Source of the DNA: Stichopus chloronotus | Lineage: Eukaryota > Echinodermata > Holothuroidea > Aspidochirotida > Stichopodidae | Assembly (NCBI GenBank): GCA_021234535.1 | Contig: CM037836.1 | Location: 23,178,769-23,242,768 of the forward strand | Reading direction: 5' to 3' | DNA length: 64,000 nucleotides | Part shown: positions 1-12,500 of the stretch, piece after piece | How the letters are laid out: each line of letters opens with the position of its first letter | How positions within the stretch are numbered: position 1 is the first letter of the stretch | Notes under the pieces: generated by a model | What the model was told of the DNA's origin: nothing | Database searches by the model: none | Seen by the model: only the letters and a program-made list of their open reading frames with translations | Translations under genes and position numbers: made by a program

Positions 1-1424
1 CGGATGTTTTGTTTACGACACCATTGGAGTGAGTTGCTTACGCGATGTCTCTAAGCTCTTCTGCCTATCAAAGCTAATTATGCGGTAAAGGAACACTATT
101 TTTTACCCTTTGGCACTTTATTACAGATTACAACGTGATGATAACTTTCTTGAGTGTAGTAAGTTCCTTACTAATCAAAAATAACTCACAAGTTTGATGT
201 CACAGTGGCACTTCACGGCCAGTAAAAGACCCGGTAAGTTTGTTACAAATGATGATACAATTGACACTGTCTAAGAGGAGCGTCAACATCAGCTGGAAAA
301 GCCTACGAGGAACTTTGTTGACAAAATTACGTGCCAGATTTCAGTAAATGGCACTCTATAGATCAAGACATAACATATTTACTCAGTCATTAATATAACA
401 CCTTAATTTGTCACAATCTAAGGACTGAAGGGGAGCATCATCATAACTTGTGGCGGAGGGTTAGGGAAAATTGTTGGCAAAAGTACTGGCCCGAAAATGG
501 CATTCCACAGGTCCATTTTCAGCATAATAAATGTTATTCAAGGTGACTTTAAACAGGGGTTGGGGAAATTACTCAGTTATTTAAATATCAAATTTGACAC
601 TAAGTCGAGCCAGATGCATCGGTTGGCGTGTAAAAAATGCTTCAATAGCTGATCCCAAGACAGACGTCACTTCTTTACGTTACAAAGTGTTCAATCGTCT
701 ATACCCACTCCCCCAGTTTTCTTTTTGCTTTAGAACGGAATTTCGACGGTCTGAAAGTTTAACTACGCAACCGTCGCCGAATGCAAGTCGCATGACATAG
801 GCACAGCATTATGTACAGCGCCAGAGTCTATGAATCCTCACACATGATTTGATTCCATTAACCTTCCATTTGCCATACTACAAAAGAGAATTCTCCGGTC
901 GACCGTGCTTGCTTATGCTTCCAGGTTTGCAACTGCACTGAAGCAATCATGGAGCATTAGGTACTAGCTGCAGTCTATACGTATTTATTTCTTTTTCATT
1001 TTCCCACCATTTTGTCATATTTTTTTGGGGGGGGGGGGATGGAGAGGGAGGCATAGCATTTTTTTGCCCCTTGGCTGCATCAGCATTTACATTCTCACGC
1101 AATTATTTCACAACAGTTGTAAAAGAGGGATCATATTCTGACAGGAAGTAATTTTCCATTTCAAAATGTGAGTCTTAAAATCCTCTGGTGATTCCCCGTG
1201 TAAATGCTGAAAAGTTTTAATACTGAGAAGTGACCAAAACAGAACCAGTCTGCAGTTCAACCATGAGCTGTTAATGAGATAGCTGCCTGGATAAACGTCT
1301 TCCATTTTTGTTGATTACCACCACGGACGGCTCAATCAACGCAAAGTTTCCATTAAAGCTGGAATATAAGTTGAAAATTTGTGAGAGAAAGCCAAATTCC
1401 GCGGAATATATTATAGCCACTAAA

Positions 1425-1650
1425 AAAAGAAAACACATTGTTTAGCCCCATTTTTGCAGCATGAATATTCATATCCATTCCTATTGGTCTGTTTGATTTC
1501 AAGTGACAGCGATGGATGGCTAGGCTTCCTTGGAGAGTCTGAATTTTGTAGGGCCAACAAAAATGTCGAGACAATTTCCATATTCATATATCTGAGAGAT
1601 GAGTGCATAGTTTTCTTTCAGACTTTGTGGCAGGTGATCTTCCCCCCCCC
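1425..1650 (+). repeat. Dispersed repeat, arm 1 of an inverted pair
   Basis: About 225 bp that match, in reverse complement, 6205-6440 in gene A intron 2. Shared anchor: a segment around GGCCAACAAAAATGTCGAGAC here versus GTCTCGACATTTTTGTTGGCC there, plus the ATGAATATTCAT and CAAACAGACCAATTGGAATG parts. Probably two insertions of one element. Confidence 0.7.
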
Positions 1651-1924
1651 CCCCCCATCTCTTCCCTGAAACACTAACAAAGAATAAAAGAAGATGAACA
1701 GGCGATCACCAGTACAACTCATATTCCAGATTTAAATAGTTACCACGCTTACTTGACACTTTCAATGAACAAATGGATCATTTTTCGCTCATTGTCTCAT
1801 TATCAGTTTCCTTCTATTGAAGTATACAAATAAGCTGGTAACATATATTACTTCTAGTCGATGTTAAAGTGTGCAGACTGACTTAAACTTGTATTCATGT
1901 AAAGAAAGAGACTTAATCACCAAC

Positions 1925-2790
1925 AAAATGAAGATGAAACTAAAACTAGGTATAATCACTTGATAGCGGCTTAGAAGATTCTAGACTACTCGGATGTGCC
2001 TACTTAGCTTTTTTAGAGTAATTTCCCTCTGCAACACAAATAATCGAATTCCACTTGCAATAAAGTTGCAAATGCCACCCTCATAATAAGTAAAGCGGTT
2101 ATCTTATTATTTTTATGAAATTGAAGTTCACCCACATTTACAGTTTTTCTGTCCTTAAAATTCATTCAACTGCAAGTTTTCATTCGATGAAGATGGGACA
2201 ACATAGGTTTGGCCATTTAAATTCGCTGACAAATTTAGATTGGGACTTTAACTTGCAACTCTTATAATATCTTGACATTGATTTCATTCGACACACCTCG
2301 CACGTACAGCGCCCATAATAAACCGACACACATGGGAAGCCTAAATACAGACGTTTGTTTAATCAGAACTTCGTGATGTTTACTAAGTTCAGGCTCACTC
2401 GCCACTGAAACAAAGCTTTTTAAATGAAACTATGAATTTGTCCTAGGCTAAGTTTATCTATAGAAATTTTTAGCAGCCAAACTGAAGATGGAACAAAGAC
2501 TAAGTATGTGAACTTCAGGACGATTTACCAGCTTTATAATCTAGACTCAGAAGTGCCTTTTTAGGGTCCTAGAGTAATTTCAATTAGAAATAGGTACGGT
2601 CGCATGATATTGCAAACGCTATCCTCATAATGCGTGTAACCTTTACATAACTTTTTCAATTGCTTTTCACCAACCTCAATACTTCTTTTGTCCCAAAAAT
2701 TATTTAACTGATTACGTTTTTTATTTAAGGAACCGTGCCAGGGACATTAACTGTTTTTGCAACTTAATTTCCTAGACAAACTCTGACTGG
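1925..2790. repeat. Tandem pair of about 330-bp repeats upstream of gene A
   Basis: Copy 1 (about 1925-2260) and copy 2 (about 2480-2790) share an order of motifs: GAAGATG(A/G)AAC, CTAGACT, a (C/T)CTCATAAT(A/G) block, a TTTTTCTGTCC or CTTTTGTCC block, CATTCAACTG-like and a GACAAA.T segment. A third copy lies in gene B intron 1 near 43185-43595. Boundaries were read by eye. Confidence 0.5.
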
Positions 2791-3085
2791 GGCTTTCAAA
2801 GAGTAATTATGTATTTTCATGCAGCGAGACGTTTACGTCTGTTTGTTTGTTTACGGATAGACTCTATGCCTTTAATTACCGCGACACACTTTACACTTTT
2901 TCCTCTTTTTTTCCCTTTTTTACCTTTTGTTGGTCAAACTAATTTTACTGACACGGATACTTGCGAGACGCCTAGCTGTATAACGTTCTCTGCTCTGTTC
3001 GTAATGGTCTTTAATAGCGACTTTGCGATATAATTAAAATATAGTCTGACTGTCAATTAACAGGTTATCCAGGAAAGTTTAAATT

Positions 3086-3506
3086 TTGTTCCGTCAAAGG
3101 AAGCGAAACGACCAACCGACCAGGAAACGATTGTTATTCTACGGATGTTGTCACTTCATCGGACTATTTTCGAAGCATTCTTTATCGAGCAAATGTTTAG
3201 AAAACACCCCGGTGCTAGCTTTTCCTGGTTGGCAATACAACCTGAAGTTGAAAGACGTCACAGCTGGTTTAATTTTATTTCCTTATCGGTAAAATATGCG
3301 TCGTCATTTGTTGACAGGTTTCTCGTCCTGAGGTCGAGAGGGCATCGGAGGCCCTGCGACGCTGGACCCAAAACAGTGACGAAATACGCACGAGAATTAT
3401 GAAAAAATAAATACAGGAATTTTGCTACTATTGGACTAAGTTCTGAAAAAAAAGAAAAGGAGTGGATTAATGCTTTGATGAAGAAAACAAGTTTTGTTTC
3501 TTGGAG
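3086..3506 (+). promoter_or_regulatory. Conserved 5' flank / 5'UTR of gene A
   Basis: About 400 bp before the gene A start are similar to 41535-41948 before gene B. Shared words include CGACCAGGAAAC, ATTGTTATTCT, GCTAGCTTTTCCTGG (A-for-G change in B), AATACAACCTGAAG, AGACGTCACAG with an adjacent E-box-like CAGCTGG, and TATTGGACTAAGTT. This probably covers the core promoter and leader. No TATA box is obvious and the transcription start is unknown. Confidence 0.55.
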
Positions 3507-3579
3507 ATGGCGATGAAGTTTCAAGTGTGTTTTTTAGCAATGGCGCTCTGTTGCTCAATGGTCCACAGCCGATGTCCTG
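3507..3579 (+). CDS. Gene A exon 1: signal peptide
   Basis: The ATG at 3507 opens MAMKFQVCFLAMALCCSMVHS, a short charged start, a hydrophobic core and a likely cleavage near VHS. A second in-frame ATG at 3513 could also start. The exon ends in phase 1 at a gtaagt donor (3580). Gene B has an equivalent exon with the same phase, and both are preceded by similar 5' sequence, which supports this start. Confidence 0.82.
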
Positions 3580-6500
3580 GTAAGTAGACCGGCGTATATC
3601 GCATTCTCATTTTGCACATTTTCAAAAAAAAAGAAAAAAAAAAGAAGAAGAATGTTTTCACTTTTATTCTCGTCTAAGCAATAAAATAACCGTGTTTAGA
3701 AGCTCTCTTGTTTTCCAGTGTGCTGTGGAAAACATCACGTTGATTAACTACGTTTTGGTAGTTGTCACGCACGGTCAACTTTGGATGTGGAGTCAGGGTC
3801 TTGCTTAATGTTAGTACTTTTGTTGTTTAATAAATAAGAAGAAGGAGGTGGGATACTCCCAAACCAAACGGAACTGGAAGTACATTACATGAACTAAGAA
3901 CTTACAGGACTCTGTGATAGGGGGAGAATGGGGGGGGGGGGCTCTTTTCAGACCACCATGTTGGATGGCACCCTCAAGTTCATTCGAAACCTGTTTCAAT
4001 ATTTCGCAGGCTCTTCCTTAGGTGCATGTTGATACACATAGGCCTATCGCGTGAGTTTTGAAACAATTTTCTATTCTCTTTCTTCAGCTAGGTTTGTTGA
4101 GTATTTATGAGGTCGTCCACAGTTTTTACGGTAATTTCCACCTCATCATAGTCCCCCCCCCCCCCCACACCCACTACCACCAACGTTGTTCTTCCACGTT
4201 TACATTTAACGTAGGCATCTTTCATGTGCCATTGTACAGAAAGAATAGCATATGTAGACTGCGTTTACGTTCATGACATAGAACTCACAACTGGGAAATA
4301 AATCAATTAACTTGGACTAAGACGAAATAATTATTTGTACCCATCCACTCCTCCACCCCCCCCCCCCCCCATTCACCTGCTCTGACCAAGAACGTAAGGG
4401 ATTGCTGTGACTTGATCGTAAACGTTGGATGATGAGGGGGGGGGGGCGTCCTCCCCATTTTGAGGGGAGACTCTAACACATCTGTTTCCCACTTTTTGTG
4501 AAGAGCTGAAACTTAAAAGTGAGATGACCAAAAAAAAAAAACAACATGTAGCTACGTAGGTCAAGGAAGTTGTATTTCATTACAACTGTGGACAGGACAG
4601 AGGAATCGCGCGTGGAAGTATCGACACATTTGGCACCATACTTTCACTTTCACTCCTCAGCAGGATAGGAGGGTTGAAGTCTGGGGCAGGCGCCATTCTT
4701 CCACGCTTTCAAAATCAAATCGACTCTCATTAATCATCACACAGTTCATCTCTACGAGACATTGATGCTATATAAAATAAAATATGTTGTGTCACGTGTG
4801 TCGCGGAGAAAGGGATGGTTAAATATATTTCATTCTTTAAGGACATGTATTTAATTTACCTTGTGCTGAAATAAGGAAGTGGGGGGTGTTTGGTGTGAGA
4901 AGTTGTTGTTGTTGGGGGGGGGGGGGTTGTTGGATGTGATGTGAGTGATAATAATCATACAGTCAGCGACATTCAAGCTAAAATTTCATATTTTTGATGT
5001 ACGAAGATTTTAGCCATCGCGCTTATGAGGCTACCGATACCAGAAATAATTTTTGATTAAATTTTGAATTAAGAGATGACGCTTTCGTTGAAACTTGAAT
5101 TGAATTGAATTCTTCCAGCCGACCTCCTCTCCAAACTTGCTTCACACGACAGCAAATATGTCACAATCGATGACTGGTTAGTGTACAGTTACACGCCAAC
5201 TTACATATATACAGGTTAACCTAATGGCTAAAATACGCATGACCGTTACCAAACATGAAGTTTGTATTTGTCATTATATACAGGATGCCATTCAAATCAC
5301 TTGAAATTCGGCGGAAGAATCCGCATGTCATCTTTGGGAAATGCTAACGGAGAGACACCGTCCCTCGTGATCATGCAACTTCCTCGTAAGTCGACCAAGT
5401 TGCTTCGCACAACGGCCGGTTCCATTTACGTTCGCCAGAAGTCGGATGAATGCCCCTCGTCCGATAGTGAAAGGAATTTTGTCTGTCCAGCTCCGTCGAA
5501 CGAAGATCGGCCATGCTCGGATGCCCAGTTACCATGTGACCATAATTGTAAGTATTATACCCCTTTCAGATATCGTTAATCTAATTAACGGGGACGACAT
5601 AGCCTGTACCTCTGCTACTCCACCCCTCCCTCACCGTGAGCTGCCCCGCCTTATGGTGACAAGGGTGATTCATATTTGCTGCGTAAAATGAGATGCTGTG
5701 TCTGATATGGCAAGTACCGACCAGCAGATGAAATTCTTGCACATGTACACCTTACTCGCACTCATATCTTATTAATTCAAAGTCGCACTCTTTCTGGGAT
5801 ACGCTGTCATATGCAGGCCTGCCATGATCATACTACTGACACATACCATCCAGTAACGTGCTCACACGTACACTCACGTGGCAGTCTTACTCACACACCA
5901 CTAACTATTCATAATCAAACACCATACATGGAAACAATCACGATCACACTGAATGTTCATGCCGTGTTCATACTCATGCATATTCATACCATCAGTGCAA
6001 TGAATATATGCTACACACAAAAACCATTGTCATACCCTACATCATGCTTTATCACAATCGTAGCAAATTCTATGTCATGCTCATACTAACCCTGTAGCCA
6101 TACGCACCATTCTTCCATGTTTATATTCTTAAAGTTGGAATAGTTGTACTGGCAATCGCCTGATCATCCATCTTTGTTCTTCGTCAGTGTCTCTAGGAAG
6201 AGAAAGTAGGAGAAAAAAAATCACCTGTCACAAAACCTGAAAGAGAGCTATGCACTCATTTTCCAGATACTTGAATATGAAAATAGTCTCGACATTTTTG
6301 TTGGCCTTACAAAATTCAGACTCCCCAAGAATGGCCAGCCGTCAATCACTATTACTTGAAATCAAACAGACCAATTGGAATGAATATGAATATTCATGTA
6401 TGCAAAAATGGGTTTAAAAATTTTGTTTTACAGTGGCTGTAATACATTTGACTTACAATGGCAAAATATGACAGATTTTTAACTCATATTAAAGCTTTAA

Positions 6501-9500
6501 ACATACTCGCATCCCAGTCATTACCACGCTCATAGTCATTAAAAAGTACAAAGTACTCTTGTTCATCAACTACAAGTTATCACTCTGCTCACAGTGACAT
6601 GCGCAACTCTTCAGCGTATGTCATGCTCATAGGCCTGCACAAAATCATTACCAAACTCATCATGGGTTCATACTTCATAGTCATTCACTATAGGCTACAA
6701 TGTTCACACTCAGGGTTTTAGTCCACATTCATTACAGTGACTGTACCCCCCACCCTTCTCATATTGCACTCATCACCTGCCAATACTCACACAGTACGCA
6801 TGCTCAATTCACCATTGTGTACGGTCACAACATGTCCATGATGCTGATACTGCCAGTATACTCGTATGTTTTGTTACTCTAGCTCATTTCTTCTAGCTCT
6901 AGCTCATTTTCTTTGGTGTTTTCATCTCATTTGTAATGACCTTGTAATGACAAGACAACTTCATTTTGCATTGCGCATTTTGCATTACGCATCCGTGACT
7001 TTGCAGTTCCAACCTAAGGCAATTACCGTCCATTAATTTTTTTTCTGAATTGGAGGAGTAGATCACAAAGCGGCTCATGCTACCATACTTCTCTGGGTGA
7101 TCATTCCGACTTTATTCTTCAGCTAGTCTCCAAATGTCAATTCAGAAAATCATTAATTTAAAGCTGACTCTACACCAGTGGCAAAGTAACACTTGGGGTT
7201 GGGAGGGGGCATGGGCGTTCCCCAATCAGATTTTGTCCCAAAATAAATTGCAGGTTCAACCCTACGGCAATTACCGTCCATTTTTCTGAATTGGAGGCGT
7301 GGATCACAAGGCCGGTCATGACACCATACCTCTCAGGGTGATCATCCCGACTTAACTCTTCAGCTAGTCAACAAATGTCCATTCAGAAAATCATTCATTT
7401 AAAGCTGACTTTATACCAGTGGCGAAGTCACGATGGGGGGTTGGGCATGGGGGTAAACCAATCATATTTTGACCTCAAAATAAATTTACTTGAAACGTAT
7501 TCAAGCTAAATTTATTAGTAGGTGTAGTGACATTAGGGGAGGGGGCTCAGACCTAAAATAAACAGAAAAAAAGTGTTTCGGATATGCCATTTCCGGTGAT
7601 CTGGAAATTATTTTCGGTCAAAAATTTTCCGGTAGGCTTCACGCCAAACGATGGCAACGCTCCGCTTATACATAGTTCTGCTACAGAGGTGTGTGCAAAA
7701 TGGTTTCGCCCTTACCCAGACCCTCTTCTGTAAACGCTGAACACCGGCCTCATACGTCCTGTCATAGACGTATGGCAATGTGTATGCAAGCCCAACCATT
7801 AAATTCTGGTGGCGCGTTGCTTTGTATAACAAATATATGAGCGCTTGACATAAACTGAAGCTATTCTAATATCTTCATGTCTTTATCGAAATGATCGCGA
7901 TTTAAAGGGATTTGCCACTAAAGAAGGTTGACAGGTTTTCTTTAAATTAAAGAAATTTTATCTCTCTTTTTTTAATCTTTTTTTTTTCCTGGTGCAGGCC
8001 ATATTTCATTAGCGTGTTCAGTTTGGAACTTATGGAATTTTGAAGAAATATGTTTCACAGTAGCAAATTGCATTTTGGGAAATCAACTTAACTAAAAAGA
8101 TCTTACTTATCTTACTTATCTTTGAGAAATGTGAACTTACTTTCCACAACATTGTGAGGTCAGATTACGGTGAGCTCATAATAAAGTTTTTGCAAATTGT
8201 TTTTGCAAACATTTTTGAATGAGCCACAAAGGGAGTCCAGTTTTCTCGATGGGGATTTTCGGAGGTGGGCAATCTCGAGTGAGAATTACCGCCCTCTGAG
8301 ATGATAGCGAACGTTCCCCCAAAAATTAAATCCTGTCACCTACAACACCCTCCTAGATCTCTGCAGACTGAATAAGAAGATGACAATAGGCTACTATCAT
8401 TTCAAAGAGAACAAGAAATCATCTCTACGTGGTATCATTTTGGCATCATTTGGCATCTCAATCATCAAAAGTTTCCGGGAATCGAGGGTGAACGCTTTCT
8501 TTTCAGATACCTTCTCCCGAACGCGGACGCACTTCATAGTGTCCTCCCCCTCACAGTTTGAAAATTTGTGGATAATACCAAAAATTTCTTGAGATACGTT
8601 GTTTATTTCGGCGAATCTTCGTTTGAAAGTAGTGTATAGTCTTTCACAATCAATTATATTTGCAAAATTATTGCAAGAAGCTTTCCTTTTTCTTCATAAT
8701 TGAAGAGCTATATTTCTTTGCAATATGCCGTATGTTTATATCACGAGGACGTGCATGGCTGACTATGGCTTGGAAGAATAGTTGACAGACAAGTAAAGAG
8801 GTTCTTTTTGAAAGGGGAGAATTTATTTCACTGGCATTTCAGGGATTACAGTCATTTCAAACCCCCCTGCCAATAACTTATTCCTAACTCAAGATACTTT
8901 AATTTGAAGGTCAAGAAAGATGTCAAGTAACTTCAAGATTAGAAAAATATTTGCAAAATTATTGCAAGAAGCTTTCCTTTTTCTTTATAATTGAAGAGCT
9001 TATTTATCCTTGTAGTTTGACACTAGTGAAAATGTAGATTGGGTGAATTGTTGATTTAGCGTAAAATATTGTAGAAATTTAAGCCACATTCTTTAACTGT
9101 GATAATTTTCCCTTTAAGACAATCAAGATTATAAAGAAATACAAAGGATTTTCAAATAGTTGTGTCTTTGTGACAGCACAAAGTTTCTATTATGCAATGT
9201 ACCTTTTTGAAATAGATAAATCTTTAAAAATCCATAAGTTCCAAACGAAACATACAATCGAGATATGGCTTATATCAATCAAGGGAGACAATTTTTTTAA
9301 TTTTTATGAAGTAACGGGGTATGTTATGCCCAGGAAGACTAGGCTTGATTACAGATATTACATATAAGATTACAAGTGGAACACAATGAACAATGTGCCT
9401 AAAATTAAAGTAAAAAAATGCGTTACTAAGCTGCATCATTTCACATGTTTTTATCCTACAAAATTTTCCACACATCGAAAAGCGGAAGCCCACAGCCACC

Positions 9501-12500
9501 CCACCCCACCTCTCGATCGGCATACATGCGTGCCGCCACTACATGCTTAATCAAACAATAGTGGCACGTGATGACAATATGGCTTAAATTAAAGTAAAAA
9601 ATGCGTTACTAAACTGCATTACGACACATGATTTTATCCTGCAAAATTTTCCACACATCAAGCCTGGGGAAGCCCACACCCAACCCCGATTGGCATACAC
9701 GAGTAGCGCTCATATGTTCAATTAAACAACAGTTGCACGTGATACAAATGGCAATTTGGGACGACGGCCAAAAAATGTTGAAAACCCCTGCTCTATTTCG
9801 AGAAATTGGCAGTTGAAACTTTCATACTGAGAAAGTGAGTATATACTTAAAGCAAACAGGTGTTACGTCAATGTTAGGCTGTTGATTTAAAGGATGTTAT
9901 CAAAAAGGGATAAAGTATCCCCTTTTAGATTACTTTCACGTTTTTCTTTGTATGGAGTATTCAAATGTACATGACACATAATAGAAGGAGATACATACTC
10001 GGTAATCGTTTTGTCTTGGGGAGAGGTATAGGAAGAGGGGGAGGGTAAATCTGCATGAAAACTCTGTGGTAGAATATTATGTCCTACAAGGACTGTTCCA
10101 GTCCCCTCCCCCCCCCCCCCCCCCGAGCTTATTCAACTTTACCGACAACACGCTGGCGATTCGACTAAAACTAGTATTAAAAGCATCTATTTCTATTGGT
10201 AAATTTTGAAGGGCTAGAAGCGAGGTGAAACAGTACGGTGTAGCAATATCCAGCCAACACCACATCGGCGTCATGACCAAATCATGGAGTTATTATTTCC
10301 CTGATCAAATTTAGCCGACATACAGATTTGCATACAGAGTTGTAAAACATTTGTCCCTCTGACACTGGAGACCGTCGTGGGTGATGATTGTTTAGATGAG
10401 TTGGTGGGGTGTGAGTGCTGTCTCTTATGCTAAGTCTCCACCGGCTACGACGTTTCGGATTGAATTTCCATGCCAACGTAGCTTTCCCCCACCCCCTGCT
10501 GTTAAATTTGCAGTTAGTCCGGTAAAGTAATAAACAGCTGGTTAATTAACCTAATTAATCCTACCACAGAATTTTGTGGGAACACAAATAGGTGTACACG
10601 AGGAAGATAAAAACTAAATCTTCGTAGTAGGAAAAGGAATTTTCGAAACTTGCTCAATGGTGAACCTCACTGAGGTGCTAGTAGACGTTTGTGGGCGATA
10701 TACCGTCATCTCATTGAAATAAAAGTTACAGCAATTGATGTTTTCTTTTTTTTTCGAGAAGACTCGTGAGCGACATTCAGCATAAGAATTCTGATCAAAT
10801 AAGTTTGTTTTGGCTCTCATAATATTATTGTATCACGGAAAACGAACGAGACTATGTATGTTTACCCGTCTTTATCTATTTTGTTTTTTCGATAACAACG
10901 ATATCGACGATAAATCCCATGCAATTATACACGTATACACACTACCGTCGTAATTAACTATTTCCCTTTTTATGGTACAACTTAGATAAACACTTTTTGT
11001 TTTTCCTTCCCCCTTTTCCTCAAATTTAGAGAAAACATGAACGTATTTGCATATTTTTTCATATCATCTTAAACACAAGTGACCATCAATACGTATTATC
11101 ATGACCACGTGTTATCATGCAAGACAGGCTGAAATGCGATGACGGTAGCGGGGGCGGGGGCAGAGATGGTGGTGACCTGAAAGATAGAAGGAGGTGGAAT
11201 TATGAAAAGAACCGTATAATTGAGGAAATCAGGATGATTAAAATCTCGGTAAATAAAAGATATGATGCAAGAAATAATGATATAGTCAGACGTGAAAAAG
11301 CAAAACCTCCCGCTGTGGAATTACCCACAAGGTAATCAAGGCTACATGTAGATGTATGTATTAGACCAGAATGGGAAATGAAAGTATTCATTACCGTTTC
11401 AGAAAGTATAATATTTTTTTATATTAGTGCTAAAATTACTTAATTAGAGTGCTTAAGTTACTTGGATAATTTTGAAGTGACATGTTATTTTTTCCATGTT
11501 TTACATAAAATATTTTCTCCTTTATACAAACGATATTACTTTCTGCTCATTAATACGGACGTAACCATAAAAAAGGTCAATTGGGGAATATTTTAACAAT
11601 AAAAGTCTTCCCTAATTTTTCAATCTAGGTTCACACTCAGATATAGATATATAACTTTTCCCACTACATATTCCTTTACATTTATATAAAATAAACAATG
11701 AAAAGGTATTACATAGTTTCTCCACATTGGCAGTTCTTGTGATGATATCATGTTTATATCTCAGAAATTGTTACAGACAATTAGACTTCGCTTGCTATAG
11801 GGTTCATTCAGATTTACGGTACCTCTTAAAATGGTTTTGTACAACGTTTGACGATGTTCGCATATACTAAGTGTTCAGATTGGAAAATAAAATAAAGATA
11901 CAAAGAATAAAGATTTAAAAAGATGTACGAGTACATTTGTTATACATAAAGTGATATCTCTATGGGGGTCGAATTTGGGAGAGGGGTATGGGGGGAGGGA
12001 CATGACTACTTTTTTAAAGTGAGGGACACTTAACGAATTTGTCATATCAACAAGGCTGATAGCAAATTCCGTAGTTACTAGATGTACGATACCGAGGGAG
12101 GGGGGATGTGGATTTATCCCAAAATAAAAGTGGTCCATGCAATTATTATTATGTACAATACGGTATACAGATGCTTCTGTGTATAGCAAGTACGTTTTAT
12201 CCTTCACTTAAACATGTTCAGCAAGTGTTCATTCAAAAATGCGAAACAAGGTCTCTTGGGTCTTAATCAAGTCGCACTACTGTAGACCGTGGAACCTTAA
12301 CGATTAATGAATTTTTTGCCAACGTGCATAGCCTCATATCAGTAATAGGACATTTTGTATTACAATTATTACATAGTCTATTTCCGTCTAGTGCGTACAG
12401 TTCAAGTTAAAACAATGCATCTCACAAGTAAATGTAAGTGACTTTCGAGGCCATCGGAGCGGTGTCATTTCCATAAGGAATAAATTCTGAAACCTCTAAT

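Larger units (their letters stand above)
1..3085. other. Upstream non-coding sequence
   Basis: No gene found. Long frames are short and without family features. It holds homopolymer runs (G12 at 1027-1038, C15 at 1642-1656), one arm of a dispersed inverted repeat (about 1425-1650) and two copies of a repeat of roughly 330 bp (about 1925-2260 and 2480-2790). Confidence 0.6.

Noticed and set aside
5811..6089. 92-codon frame rich in His and Thr
   Set aside because: It comes from imperfect CA/CAT-rich sequence in an intron; compositional artefact.
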